This document shows positions 1 through 5,873 of a DNA stretch of 5,873 bases, one piece after another. The DNA comes from Pseudomonadota bacterium (GTDB taxonomy: Bacteria; Pseudomonadota; Alphaproteobacteria; Acetobacterales; Acetobacteraceae). Numbering within the stretch: the first letter of the stretch is position 1; each line of letters begins with the position of its first letter. A program made the translations under genes and the position numbers. Under the pieces are notes generated by a model. It was not told where the DNA came from and made no database searches. It worked only from the letters and a program-made list of their open reading frames with translations. The stretch is taken from positions 1 to 5,873 of the forward strand of contig JAJYAF010000156.1 in the NCBI GenBank assembly GCA_021779655.1. The letters are read 5' to 3'.

Positions 1-126
1 GAGGTCGAGCAGGTCGGTGACCGCGCTCGCCTGCTTGCCAGCGGGATAACGGGCGATCGCGGCGGCCACCAGGGGTTCCGAGACCTCATCGAACGCGAAC
101 TGTTCAGGCTGTGAATTTGTCGTCAC
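1..126 (-). CDS. nuoE: NADH-quinone oxidoreductase subunit E (NuoE), N-terminal fragment, cut by left edge
   Basis: Only the first 42 codons are in the window; the frame is still open at position 1. The visible protein begins (M)[17 protein letters not shown] and continues with a stretch containing [18 protein letters not shown]. This matches the N-terminal helical part of the 24-kDa NuoE family, where a YP-x-G-(R/K)-x-(Q/S)-(A/S) motif leads into an LLD(L/I) helix. The full-length protein is known to carry the [2Fe-2S] cluster N1a in the NADH-oxidising module of complex I; those cysteines lie outside the window. The start is a GTG at 126-124 that overlaps the nuoD stop (TGA, 125-123) by 4 nt, with a GGTGAG Shine-Dalgarno-like element at 140-135, 8 nt upstream. 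The position directly after nuoD fits the usual operon order. Identity rests on a short segment plus context. Confidence 0.85.
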   Translation of the reverse strand, partial: MTTNSQPEQFAFDEVSEPLVAAAIARYPAGKQASAVTDLLDL

Positions 127-1328
127 CGGTCGATCTCACCAAAAACCACGTCGAGCGATCCTAAAATCGCCACCGTGTCCGCCAGCATATGCCCCTTTGA
201 CAGGATTTCCAGCGCCTGCAAATTCGCAAAGCCGGTGGGACGTATCTTGCAGCGATACGGGCGGTTTGTGCCGTCGGCCACCAGATACACGCCGAACTCG
301 CCCTTGGGCGCTTCCACAACGGTATAGGTGGCACCCGCCGGCACGTGAAAGCCTTCGGTATAGAGCTTGAAATGATGAATCAGCGCTTCCATGGAGTGCT
401 TCATCTCAGCCCGATGCGGCGGCGCGAATTTGTGATCCACTATCCGAACCGGGCCAGGCTTGATTTTGCGCAGCCCCTGCAGGATGATCTTCACACTCTC
501 CCGCATCTCCGCGATACGCACGAGATAGCGGTCATAGCTGTCGCCACGCTTGCCGATGGCGACATCGAATTCCACCTCGGCATATTTGTCGTAAGGTTGC
601 GTACGGCGCAGATCCCATGCCACGCCGCTTGCCCGCAGATTCGGCCCGGAAAATCCCCAGGCCAACGCCTCGGCCGCCGAGAACACCCCGATATCCACCA
701 CGCGCTGCTTCCATATCCGGTTTCCGGTCAGCAGCTCTTCCAGATCATCAAGAAATTTCGGAAAGGTTTCGCACCATTGCGCCAGTTCATCCGTCAAGCC
801 CGCCGGCAAATCGCGGGCGACGCCGCCGGGGCGGAAATAATTGGCATGAAACCGCGCGCCGGATGCCGCTTCATGAAAGGTCAGCAACTTCTCGCGTTCT
901 TCATATCCCCAGAGTCCGGGCGTGAGCGCGCCGCAATCCAGCGCGAAACTCACCACCGCGAGCAGATGGTTCAGCACGCGCGTTACCTCGGCAAAGATCA
1001 CCCTGATCCATTGTCCACGTTCCGGCGGCGTAATGCCTAACAGCTTCTCGGTGGCCAGGGCGAAGGCATGTTCGCAACCCATCGGCGAGACGTAATCCAG
1101 GCGGTCGAAATACGGCACCGCCTGCAAATAGGTTTTATATTCGATGAGCTTCTCGGTTCCGCGATGCAACAGGCCTATATGTGGATCGGCCCGCTCCACC
1201 ACCTCTCCGTCCATTTCCAGAACCAGCCGCAACACGCCATGCGCCGCCGGATGCTGGGGACCGAAATTGATCGTGTGCTTGTCGATCTCAATCGTCTGCC
1301 GCGACGGCTCCGGGGAAAAGCCGCTCAT
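123..1328 (-). CDS. nuoD: NADH-quinone oxidoreductase subunit D (NuoD, 49-kDa subunit)
   Basis: This 401-aa protein is full length for a stand-alone NuoD and is not fused to NuoC as in Escherichia coli. NuoD lies in the peripheral arm of complex I on the cytoplasmic side and forms the quinone head-group site with NuoB. The family signature is clear: [16 protein letters not shown] near residues 20-35, [11 protein letters not shown] at 53-63, and [14 protein letters not shown] at 76-89. His30 and Tyr79 are spaced like the quinone-binding His/Tyr pair of Thermus Nqo4 and the bovine 49-kDa subunit. Further family blocks are [68 protein letters not shown] and the C-terminal [12 protein letters not shown]. 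The ATG start at 1328-1326 overlaps the nuoC stop in an ATGA arrangement, and only a weak GAGAAAG element lies about 10 nt upstream, so translation is probably coupled to nuoC. No truncation or missing key residue was seen. Confidence 0.98.
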   Translation of the reverse strand: MSGFSPEPSRQTIEIDKHTINFGPQHPAAHGVLRLVLEMDGEVVERADPHIGLLHRGTEKLIEYKTYLQAVPYFDRLDYVSPMGCEHAFALATEKLLGITPPERGQWIRVIFAEVTRVLNHLLAVVSFALDCGALTPGLWGYEEREKLLTFHEAASGARFHANYFRPGGVARDLPAGLTDELAQWCETFPKFLDDLEELLTGNRIWKQRVVDIGVFSAAEALAWGFSGPNLRASGVAWDLRRTQPYDKYAEVEFDVAIGKRGDSYDRYLVRIAEMRESVKIILQGLRKIKPGPVRIVDHKFAPPHRAEMKHSMEALIHHFKLYTEGFHVPAGATYTVVEAPKGEFGVYLVADGTNRPYRCKIRPTGFANLQALEILSKGHMLADTVAILGSLDVVFGEIDR

Positions 1329-1939
1329 CCGCGATGCGCTTTCTCATCGCCGGGCAGCGTGGTCACGCCTTCCCAGGGGGAGAGGAAATCGAAATTGCGG
1401 AATTCCTGTGGCAGTTCCACCTTTTCGTACACCACCGCTTTGCGCTCCTCATCGTAACGGACTTCCAGATAGCCCGTCAGCGGAAAATCCTTGCGCAGCG
1501 GGAATCCCTCAAAGCCGTAATCGGTCAGGATTCGGCGGTGATCCGCCAGACCATCGAACGGAATGCCGAACAAATCCCACACCTCGCGCTCCCACCAGGT
1601 GGCGTTGGGCCAGAGGCCGGAGACGGACGGAACGGCGATGCCCTCCCCCACCGCCAAGACCACCCGCAGCCGCTCATTACGGGTGACGGAAAGCAGATTA
1701 TAGACAACCTCGAACCGAAGCGGCCGGTCCGGCCAATCAACGCCGCAAATGTCCATCACCTGCGCGAAGGCGAATGCCGGGGCATCACGCAGGTGCTGCA
1801 ACAGGCCCAGTATCGAGTCAGGCTCTGCCCAGGCGACCAGTTCGCCCAACTCGCGGCGCACGGCGGTCACGCCGGGCAAAGCCCGTATTTGTTCCAGCAA
1901 CGGGTCCGGCGCGGCTTGGTCCGGCGTTTCCTCAGCCAC
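1325..1939 (-). CDS. nuoC: NADH-quinone oxidoreductase subunit C (NuoC, 30-kDa subunit)
   Basis: NuoC is a cofactor-free structural subunit of the peripheral arm that packs against NuoD. I place the start at the GTG at 1939-1937, giving 204 aa, the usual size for separate NuoC proteins. It begins (M)[23 protein letters not shown], has a GGGGA element at 1953-1949 (9 nt upstream), and overlaps the nuoB end by 8 nt. The frame stays open to an ATG at 2101, but that extension is Arg/Cys-rich, has no NuoC similarity and reads through nuoB, so I reject it. The core is typical: [23 protein letters not shown] (62-84), the [16 protein letters not shown] block (115-130), and [22 protein letters not shown] (135-156) followed by EVRYDEE. 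One oddity is that the usual GH-P-D-L is G-L-A-D-H here (130-134), and the usual EGHPLRKD is EGFPLRKD (Phe146). The gene ends in a 4-nt overlap with nuoD. Confidence 0.95.
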   Translation of the reverse strand: MAEETPDQAAPDPLLEQIRALPGVTAVRRELGELVAWAEPDSILGLLQHLRDAPAFAFAQVMDICGVDWPDRPLRFEVVYNLLSVTRNERLRVVLAVGEGIAVPSVSGLWPNATWWEREVWDLFGIPFDGLADHRRILTDYGFEGFPLRKDFPLTGYLEVRYDEERKAVVYEKVELPQEFRNFDFLSPWEGVTTLPGDEKAHRG

Positions 1940-2492
1940 GCAGAATTGTCCCCGTGCGTCGAATTTTCTTCTGCAGTTGCAGAATTCCGTATACCAGCGC
2001 CTCCGCCGTGGGTGGGCAGCCCGGAACGTAGATATCCACCGGCACCACCCGGTCGCAGCCCCGGACCACCGAGTAGGAATAATGATAGTAGCCGCCGCCA
2101 TTGGCGCAGCTACCCATGGAGATCACCCAGCGCGGCTCCGGCATCTGGTCGTGTACCTTGCGCGGGGGCGGCGCCATTTTGTTGGTCAGCGTGCCGGCGA
2201 CGATCATCACATCGCTCTGCCTCGGGCTCGCGCGTGGAATGACTCCGAAACGGTCCAGGTCCCAGCGCGGCATATAGGCGTGGATCATCTCCACCGCGCA
2301 GCAGGCCAGGCCGAAGGTCATCGGCCACAAACTGCCCGTACGCGCCCAGTTCACCAGCTTGTCAAGCTGGGCAACAACAAAGCCTTTCCCGGCGATTTCC
2401 CCGGTGATTCCCTTGATCACCGCGTCCTGCTCAGGCCCGGCCGGTATCTCCTTCCGGTTCCACAGCAGCGTGTTGTCGCTCGTACCGCTCAT
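1932..2492 (-). CDS. nuoB: NADH-quinone oxidoreductase subunit B (NuoB, PSST subunit, cluster N2)
   Basis: This 186-aa protein is the complex I subunit that carries [4Fe-4S] cluster N2, the final electron donor to quinone. The N2 ligands are visible as the tandem Cys64-Cys65 in the [10 protein letters not shown] block, Cys129 in [20 protein letters not shown], and Cys159 in [11 protein letters not shown]. Other conserved parts are [16 protein letters not shown] (46-61), [20 protein letters not shown] (87-106) and the ending [11 protein letters not shown]. Around 106-117 the sequence is [12 protein letters not shown], where relatives usually have MAPALRKVYDQM. The start is ATG at 2492-2490, 4 nt after the nuoA stop, with a GGGAA element at 2504-2500 that overlaps the end of nuoA. 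The protein is predicted to sit on the cytoplasmic face at the junction with the membrane arm. The last 8 nt overlap the start of nuoC. Confidence 0.98.
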   Translation of the reverse strand: MSGTSDNTLLWNRKEIPAGPEQDAVIKGITGEIAGKGFVVAQLDKLVNWARTGSLWPMTFGLACCAVEMIHAYMPRWDLDRFGVIPRASPRQSDVMIVAGTLTNKMAPPPRKVHDQMPEPRWVISMGSCANGGGYYHYSYSVVRGCDRVVPVDIYVPGCPPTAEALVYGILQLQKKIRRTGTILRG

Positions 2493-2496
2493 GTCG

Positions 2497-2862
2497 CTAT
2501 TCCCAATCCAGCGCCCCTTTGTTCCATTCGTAGATAAAGCCTACCGTCAGCACCGCGAGGAATGCCAGCATGGAAAAGAAGCCCAGAAGCCCGATACGTG
2601 AAAGGCTTACCGCCCATGGAAACAGGAACGCCACCTCAACGTCGAAGACAATGAACAGGATGGCCACCAGGTAGAACCGAACATCGAATTTCCGGCGGGC
2701 GTTGTCGAATGCCTCGAAACCGCATTCATAGGCGGCAAGCTTGGCCTCGTAAGGCTTCTGATGCGCCGCGAAAATCGATCCCACGAGCATCGCGGCACCA
2801 ATCACCGCGGCGATGAGACCGAAAACCAGGATAGGGAAGAAGTCCGCAATAACCGGCCGCAC
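2497..2862 (-). CDS. nuoA: NADH-quinone oxidoreductase subunit A (NuoA)
   Basis: This 121-aa membrane subunit of complex I corresponds to mitochondrial ND3. Three hydrophobic segments are visible at about residues 9-31, 62-83 and 90-112. Between the first two lies the long cytoplasmic loop with the family signature [26 protein letters not shown], including Cys47, whose ND3 counterpart lies in the loop next to the quinone site and is exposed in the deactive state of mammalian complex I. The conserved acidic residues of [12 protein letters not shown], in the second helix, are present. The start is a GTG at 2862-2860 with a strong purine-rich ribosome binding site (GGGAG at 2878-2874 and AGGAG at 2873-2869, the latter 6 nt from the start). 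It is the first gene of the operon, preceded by a promoter-like sequence and divergent from the membrane protein at 2980. The stop (TAG, 2499-2497) is 4 nt before nuoB. Confidence 0.97.
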   Translation of the reverse strand: MRPVIADFFPILVFGLIAAVIGAAMLVGSIFAAHQKPYEAKLAAYECGFEAFDNARRKFDVRFYLVAILFIVFDVEVAFLFPWAVSLSRIGLLGFFSMLAFLAVLTVGFIYEWNKGALDWE

Positions 2863-2880
2863 CGCACTCTCCTCTCCCGG

Positions 2881-2897
2881 GCGCCATGATGAGGCGC
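2881..2897. repeat. Inverted repeat with the nuoA -10 element in its loop
   Basis: GCGCC (2881-2885) and GGCGC (2893-2897) are complementary arms around a 7-nt centre (2886-2892). The candidate -10 hexamer of nuoA (2891-2886) lies exactly inside that centre. It is adjacent to the inverted repeat at 2900-2913, so the two promoter elements each sit within a dyad. In a GC-rich genome a 5-bp GC repeat is weak evidence by itself. Confidence 0.3.
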
Positions 2898-2914
2898 TCT
2901 GACCGCAAGGTCAA
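2886..2914 (-). promoter_or_regulatory. Candidate sigma70-type promoter of the nuoA-E operon
   Basis: Reading the minus strand, TTGACC at 2914-2909 matches five of six bases of the -35 consensus. After a spacer of exactly 17 nt, CATCAT at 2891-2886 matches four of six bases of the -10 consensus. Transcription would start near 2879, giving a leader of roughly 17 nt that contains the nuoA ribosome binding site. A second TTGACC lies at 2957-2952, 43 nt further upstream, but its expected -10 position (GACATG) is poor. This is a consensus match by eye; no transcription start is known, and alphaproteobacterial promoters often deviate from the consensus. Confidence 0.5.
2900..2913. promoter_or_regulatory. 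Perfect inverted repeat overlapping the nuoA -35 element (possible operator)
   Basis: The sequence TGACC-GCAA-GGTCA has perfect 5-bp arms around a 4-nt centre and covers five of the six bases of the candidate -35 hexamer of nuoA. A dimeric regulator binding here would compete with RNA polymerase. As RNA on the plus strand it would be a 5-bp stem with a GNRA-type GCAA tetraloop. The half-site GGTCA occurs again at 2952-2956. No regulator is identified, and a 5-bp perfect repeat can arise by chance. Confidence 0.35.
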
Positions 2915-2941
2915 ACATACCGCCCTCGCATGTCGCATCGC

Positions 2942-2967
2942 AGCAGGGGCTGGTCAAGCCACCTGCT
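2942..2967. repeat. Imperfect 10-bp hairpin upstream of the divergent membrane-protein gene
   Basis: AGCAGGGGCT (2942-2951) pairs with AGCC-A-CCTGCT (2957-2967) with a single bulged A at 2961, leaving the 5-nt loop GGTCA. The stem is mostly G:C. No T-run follows on either strand, so it does not look like an intrinsic terminator. On the plus strand it ends 12 nt before the ATG at 2980, so if transcribed it could lie in that gene's leader; otherwise it could be a protein-binding dyad. The loop repeats the GGTCA half-site found at the nuoA -35 region. Confidence 0.4.
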
Positions 2968-2979
2968 CGGGCGGGGGGG

Positions 2980-4923
2980 ATGCGCGTGAATCATGAATGC
3001 CGCAGACCTTGCTTGGAGGCGGCGGCCCGACGCGCTATCCGGCCAGCGATGGGCATCCCGAACGATCTTCAACCCGGCCTGCTCCCGGCGCTTCCCGACC
3101 TGTTGCAGGCGCTGCGCTTTGCGATCGTCGTGGTATTCACCTGCGGCCTCGGTTTTCTCACCGGCGCGCGGCGGATGGAAACGGCGCTCTTCACGGGCTG
3201 GGGCCTGGCCTGCCTTGTTCTTGTCGCGGCCGGCTGCCTTGCGCAAGCCGGTCTGACCCCGGTAAGCGCGGCCCTGGCCGCATTCGGGGTGGCCGGCCTT
3301 GGCGTTGGTATCCGCTATCGCCAGGAAGGAAGTTTTGCACCGCTGGTGTTGCTGCTGAGTATACCGCTCTGGCTGATCCTGCTCAGCCTGCGCACCACCG
3401 CTTTCGATGATTTTTCCTTCTGGGGTCCCAATCTCGTCGCCATGTGCCGTACCGGGCATTTCCCGGATAGGGCTCATCCGCTGATCGCGTCCCTCATGCC
3501 GGCCTATCCGCGCGCGGTGGCGCTTTCCGGTTATGCCACCTGGCTGCTCGGTCCTGATCCTTCACCGGCCGGCATCGTCCGCTTGCTCGCCACCGGCGCC
3601 TGGTGGAATATTCTGGTCATGCTGGCCTCGGCGGCGGCCCTTGGCCGGAGCCTTTCGCTCCGCTTCACTGCCGCGGGACAGACGGCGGACCGGTGCTTGC
3701 AATGGGCGCTCGCCGCGCTTGCCATCCTGCTCCAGGGCTTTCTCAACCCTGGCTTCATTTCCAAAATGAGCCTTTCCAATATGGGCGACGGGGCCACCGG
3801 CTCGGGTTTTGCCATGCTCACCGTCCTGCTCTTTGAACTGCCGGCCGCGCGGCGCGGATCGTGGCGGATTCTGGTCGAAATGGCGTTCGCCGCGGCGGCG
3901 ATCGTATTCATACGACAGGACAATCTGGCACTGCTGATCCTCTGGGGGTTTGGCGTGGCGCTCGGCTTGCTGCTCCTGCCCGGTGGCCACAGGCAGGCCC
4001 GCATCGGCTGGCTGGCGCTGGCCGCAATTCCGGCGCTTGCCGTGTGGCTCGTCTGGACCGGTTACACCATGCTCGAAATTCCCGGCGGCGGGCATAACCT
4101 CCTGCCGCCCGCGCGATGGCATTGGGCCGAATATCCGCAAACGCTGCACAATGCCGGGCGGGTGCTGCTGGAAAAGAGCACATACACACTGCTCGGCCTC
4201 GGCTTCCTGGCCGGTTTTTTACGTATGCTCATTCGCCGCAAGCCCGTTACGGCGCAAACAACGCTTTTGCTCACGGCGACAACGCTGTTTGTTTTCGGCA
4301 ACGCCGCCTTTATCCTGTTCACCTATCTTGCCACCAGCTTCACGCTTCAGGAGACCCGTACCGCCGTCACCTTCTGGCGCTTTCTGGCGCAGACGGGAGC
4401 AGCGGAGATGGCAGCGCTGGCCTGCCTCGTTCCGCCGCGCTATCTCTTCTGGCTTCGCCATCGCGCCGTTGCCATCGCGCTATGCCTCGTCACGGCGCTG
4501 CTACCCGCGGCACTTGTGAACACGCGATACGGTTTCCGGACCGATCTCTTTTATCCTACCTCGGATCTGCTTGAAATCGGCCGCTCGCTCGCCGCCGTTC
4601 TGCCGCCCAATTCGCCGCTGCTGCTGCTCGATAACAGCGACGGCAGTGGTTACGCTGGCTGGATCGTCAAATTCGGACTGCAGGAGTTGGGCGGCGCGAA
4701 AATGCCGGTAGCCTTGTCGCTCGCGCCGCAATTTGGCACCAACAGCCAGAACCCGGCCAAGCCCGCCGCCGGCTACGTCTTCGTCACGCAAGGCCCGTGG
4801 CGGCCGGCCTGGTTTCAGGGCATGGGCATGCAGCCCTGGCGCGCCTATCTGTTCCGCCGGCAGGATTCCCGGCTGGTTCTGGTGCAAAGCTGGCCAGTTC
4901 CCCATTATGGCAGACCTTATTGA
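2980..4923 (+). CDS. Multi-pass membrane protein, possibly a GT-C-type glycosyltransferase; family not recognised
   Basis: The 647-codon frame encodes a very hydrophobic protein with about a dozen predicted membrane segments (roughly 42-61, 68-90, 94-112, 118-138, 205-222, 241-262, 300-334 in two passes, 342-359, 402-417, 426-452, 467-485 and 494-513). A mainly soluble tail of about 130 residues follows. After the fourth segment, an acidic pair in AFDDFSFWGPN (141-151) recalls the catalytic acidic motif in the first large outer loop of GT-C enzymes, which move sugars from polyprenyl-phosphate carriers outside the cytoplasmic membrane. An AYPRAV segment follows at 175-180. ETRTAVTFWRFL (458-469) lies before a late helix. 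I infer a cell-envelope sugar transferase, but the donor and acceptor are unknown. The start is uncertain: ATG 2980 follows a G-rich tract that could act as a ribosome binding site, while residues 1-23 are Arg/Cys-rich with AGA, CGA and TTG codons unlike the rest, so ATG 3049 (Met24) may be the true start. No partner gene is adjacent on its strand. Confidence 0.75.
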   Translation: MRVNHECRRPCLEAAARRAIRPAMGIPNDLQPGLLPALPDLLQALRFAIVVVFTCGLGFLTGARRMETALFTGWGLACLVLVAAGCLAQAGLTPVSAALAAFGVAGLGVGIRYRQEGSFAPLVLLLSIPLWLILLSLRTTAFDDFSFWGPNLVAMCRTGHFPDRAHPLIASLMPAYPRAVALSGYATWLLGPDPSPAGIVRLLATGAWWNILVMLASAAALGRSLSLRFTAAGQTADRCLQWALAALAILLQGFLNPGFISKMSLSNMGDGATGSGFAMLTVLLFELPAARRGSWRILVEMAFAAAAIVFIRQDNLALLILWGFGVALGLLLLPGGHRQARIGWLALAAIPALAVWLVWTGYTMLEIPGGGHNLLPPARWHWAEYPQTLHNAGRVLLEKSTYTLLGLGFLAGFLRMLIRRKPVTAQTTLLLTATTLFVFGNAAFILFTYLATSFTLQETRTAVTFWRFLAQTGAAEMAALACLVPPRYLFWLRHRAVAIALCLVTALLPAALVNTRYGFRTDLFYPTSDLLEIGRSLAAVLPPNSPLLLLDNSDGSGYAGWIVKFGLQELGGAKMPVALSLAPQFGTNSQNPAKPAAGYVFVTQGPWRPAWFQGMGMQPWRAYLFRRQDSRLVLVQSWPVPHYGRPY

Positions 4924-4929
4924 GGGACG

Positions 4930-5873
4930 TCAGATCGGCAGTTCGATAAGCGCGCGCAAGCCGCCCATGGGGCTGTCCAGCAGAATGAGCCTTCCGCCAT
5001 GGGCGCCCACGATGTCCCGGGCGATGGCCAGGCCAAGGCCGGTTCCGCCGGGGGATGCGCTCTCGAACGGGCGGAACAGGTTGTCCCGCTGGCCGGCAGG
5101 AATGCCCGGGCCGTCGTCATCGATGGCGATGCGGATAATCCGCGCCTCATGCCTCCTGGCGGAGAGCAGGACGTTCTTGGCGTGCCGCCTCGCATTATCC
5201 ACAAGATTGGCGATCGCGCGGCGCATGGCCTCCGGCCGCAGCGTGACGGAAAGATTTTCCGCGTCACAGGTTATCCTGGCACCGGTTCGGCGCGCGGCGG
5301 CCGCAACTTCCTCCAGCAGCGGTGCGAGCTCGGTCGGTTGCGCGCTCTCGTTGCCCTCGCCGCGCGCGAACGCAAGATAAACCCCGATGAGCCGTTCCAT
5401 TTCCTCGATATCGCGGGTCATCCCGATGAGATCGTCAGCCGGAATATCCGGCAGCATGGCAAGCGTGAGGCGCAGCCGGGTGAGCGGCGTGCGCAGGTCA
5501 TGGGAAACGCCGGCGAGCATGGTGGTGCGCTGCGCCAGGAAGCGGCGCAGCCGTTCCTGCATGCGGTTGAAGGCATTGGCCGCGCGGCGCACCTCCACGG
5601 CTCCTTCCGGCCGGATCGGCCCCGGATCCCGGCCCATGCCGAACGCTTCGGCGGCGACGGCCAGGCGGCGTATTCCCCGCACCTGGTTGCGCAGGAACAG
5701 CGCGGAGATCCCCGACAGGATCAACGCCGTGCCGATGACCCAGACCACAAAGATATACAGCGTGCCGACATAAAGGTGCTTGCGGGGAACCTCGATACTG
5801 AGAACGCCATCCGCCATCTGAATGTTTACCCGGATGAATTGCGGCGTCGTGTACCAGGCAACATTAGATCGGA
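4930..5873 (-). CDS. EnvZ-like sensor histidine kinase, N-terminus cut by right edge
   Basis: The frame is open to the right edge, adding 18 residues (ending at RSNVAWYTTPQF...) before the internal Met at 5817, so that Met is not the start. Numbering from that Met, the order is: the end of the periplasmic region (1-16), a membrane helix (about 17-42), a HAMP linker starting at FLRNQVRGIRRLA (41-53), the dimerisation/phosphoacceptor domain, and the ATPase domain. The H-box is LAGVSHDLRTPLTRLRL with phosphorylatable His106 (codon 5502-5500). The N-box is NLVDNARRHA with Asn208, the G1 box is DDDGPGIP (233-240), the F-box is LFRPFES, and the G2 box is GGTGLGLAIA (257-266). All catalytic motifs are intact. 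H-box and HAMP sequences resemble EnvZ-type kinases, which signal to OmpR-family regulators; such a regulator probably lies to the right, outside the window. The signal sensed is unknown. It converges with the membrane-protein gene, with 6 nt between stops. Confidence 0.93.
   Translation of the reverse strand, partial: RSNVAWYTTPQFIRVNIQMADGVLSIEVPRKHLYVGTLYIFVVWVIGTALILSGISALFLRNQVRGIRRLAVAAEAFGMGRDPGPIRPEGAVEVRRAANAFNRMQERLRRFLAQRTTMLAGVSHDLRTPLTRLRLTLAMLPDIPADDLIGMTRDIEEMERLIGVYLAFARGEGNESAQPTELAPLLEEVAAAARRTGARITCDAENLSVTLRPEAMRRAIANLVDNARRHAKNVLLSARRHEARIIRIAIDDDGPGIPAGQRDNLFRPFESASPGGTGLGLAIARDIVGAHGGRLILLDSPMGGLRALIELPI

Noticed and set aside
345..1040. A 231-codon plus-strand open frame opposite nuoD
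   Set aside because: It is antisense to the conserved nuoD, has no recognisable domain, and its composition mirrors the opposite coding strand.
1940..2101. N-terminal extension of nuoC to an ATG at 2101
   Set aside because: The extension reads through nuoB in another frame and bears no likeness to NuoC; the GTG at 1939 gives the normal protein length.
1334..2242. A 302-codon plus-strand open frame opposite nuoC and nuoB
   Set aside because: It lies antisense to two clearly conserved complex I genes; its protein is low-complexity and Arg/Pro/Ser-rich, as expected from an antisense frame in GC-rich DNA.
2929..2957. A second nuoA promoter using TTGACC at 2957-2952
   Set aside because: The hexamer at the right spacing (GACATG) matches only two -10 consensus bases, so I favour the downstream promoter.
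2911..3477. A 188-codon minus-strand open frame spanning the intergenic region and the start of the membrane-protein gene
   Set aside because: The Gln/Arg/Lys/Gly-rich composition is typical of the reverse of a hydrophobic membrane-protein gene, and it would overlap both the nuoA promoter region and the plus-strand gene.
5815..5817. ATG at 5817 as the start of the histidine kinase
   Set aside because: The frame continues to the window edge with plausible periplasmic sequence, and EnvZ-type kinases need an earlier first membrane helix.
1..5873. CRISPR array, tRNA or rRNA gene, insertion sequence, toxin-antitoxin or defence genes
   Set aside because: I saw no regularly spaced repeats, transposase motifs, terminal repeats or RNA-gene signatures on reading both strands by eye.

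Overview
The window looks like part of an alphaproteobacterial chromosome. It is GC-rich, it encodes respiratory complex I with nuoC and nuoD as separate genes in the order nuoA-B-C-D-E, and it carries an EnvZ-type histidine kinase of the kind common in Alphaproteobacteria. A family such as Acetobacteraceae or another Rhodospirillales group is possible, but that finer placement is a guess.

Left half (1-2862, minus strand): five consecutive genes for the peripheral arm and first membrane subunit of NADH:quinone oxidoreductase. Reading leftward from 2862 these are nuoA, nuoB, nuoC, nuoD and the first 42 codons of nuoE, which runs off the left edge. The junctions are very tight: a 4-nt gap for A/B, an 8-nt overlap for B/C, and 4-nt overlaps for C/D and D/E. 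This implies one transcript with coupled translation. Starts alternate GTG (A), ATG (B), GTG (C), ATG (D), GTG (E). Together NuoB, C and D (with NuoI, outside the window) form the module that passes electrons to quinone, with the terminal cluster N2 in NuoB and the quinone head-group site at the NuoB/NuoD interface. NuoA anchors this module to the membrane arm, and NuoE belongs to the NADH-oxidising module.

Divergent intergenic region (2863-2979): a good sigma70-like promoter for nuoA whose -35 and -10 elements each fall in a small inverted repeat, plus a longer imperfect hairpin and a G-rich tract just ahead of the divergent gene.

Right half: a 647-codon multi-pass membrane protein on the plus strand (2980-4923) with features of GT-C-type glycosyltransferases but no family I can name with certainty. 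Converging on it from the right, with only 6 nt between stop codons, is an EnvZ-like sensor histidine kinase (4930 to the right edge, N-terminus missing). I see no direct functional link among the nuo operon, the membrane protein and the kinase. The window reads as ordinary chromosome, and I found no convincing evidence of an undescribed multi-gene system. The most notable items are the architecture of the intergenic region and the unassigned membrane protein.
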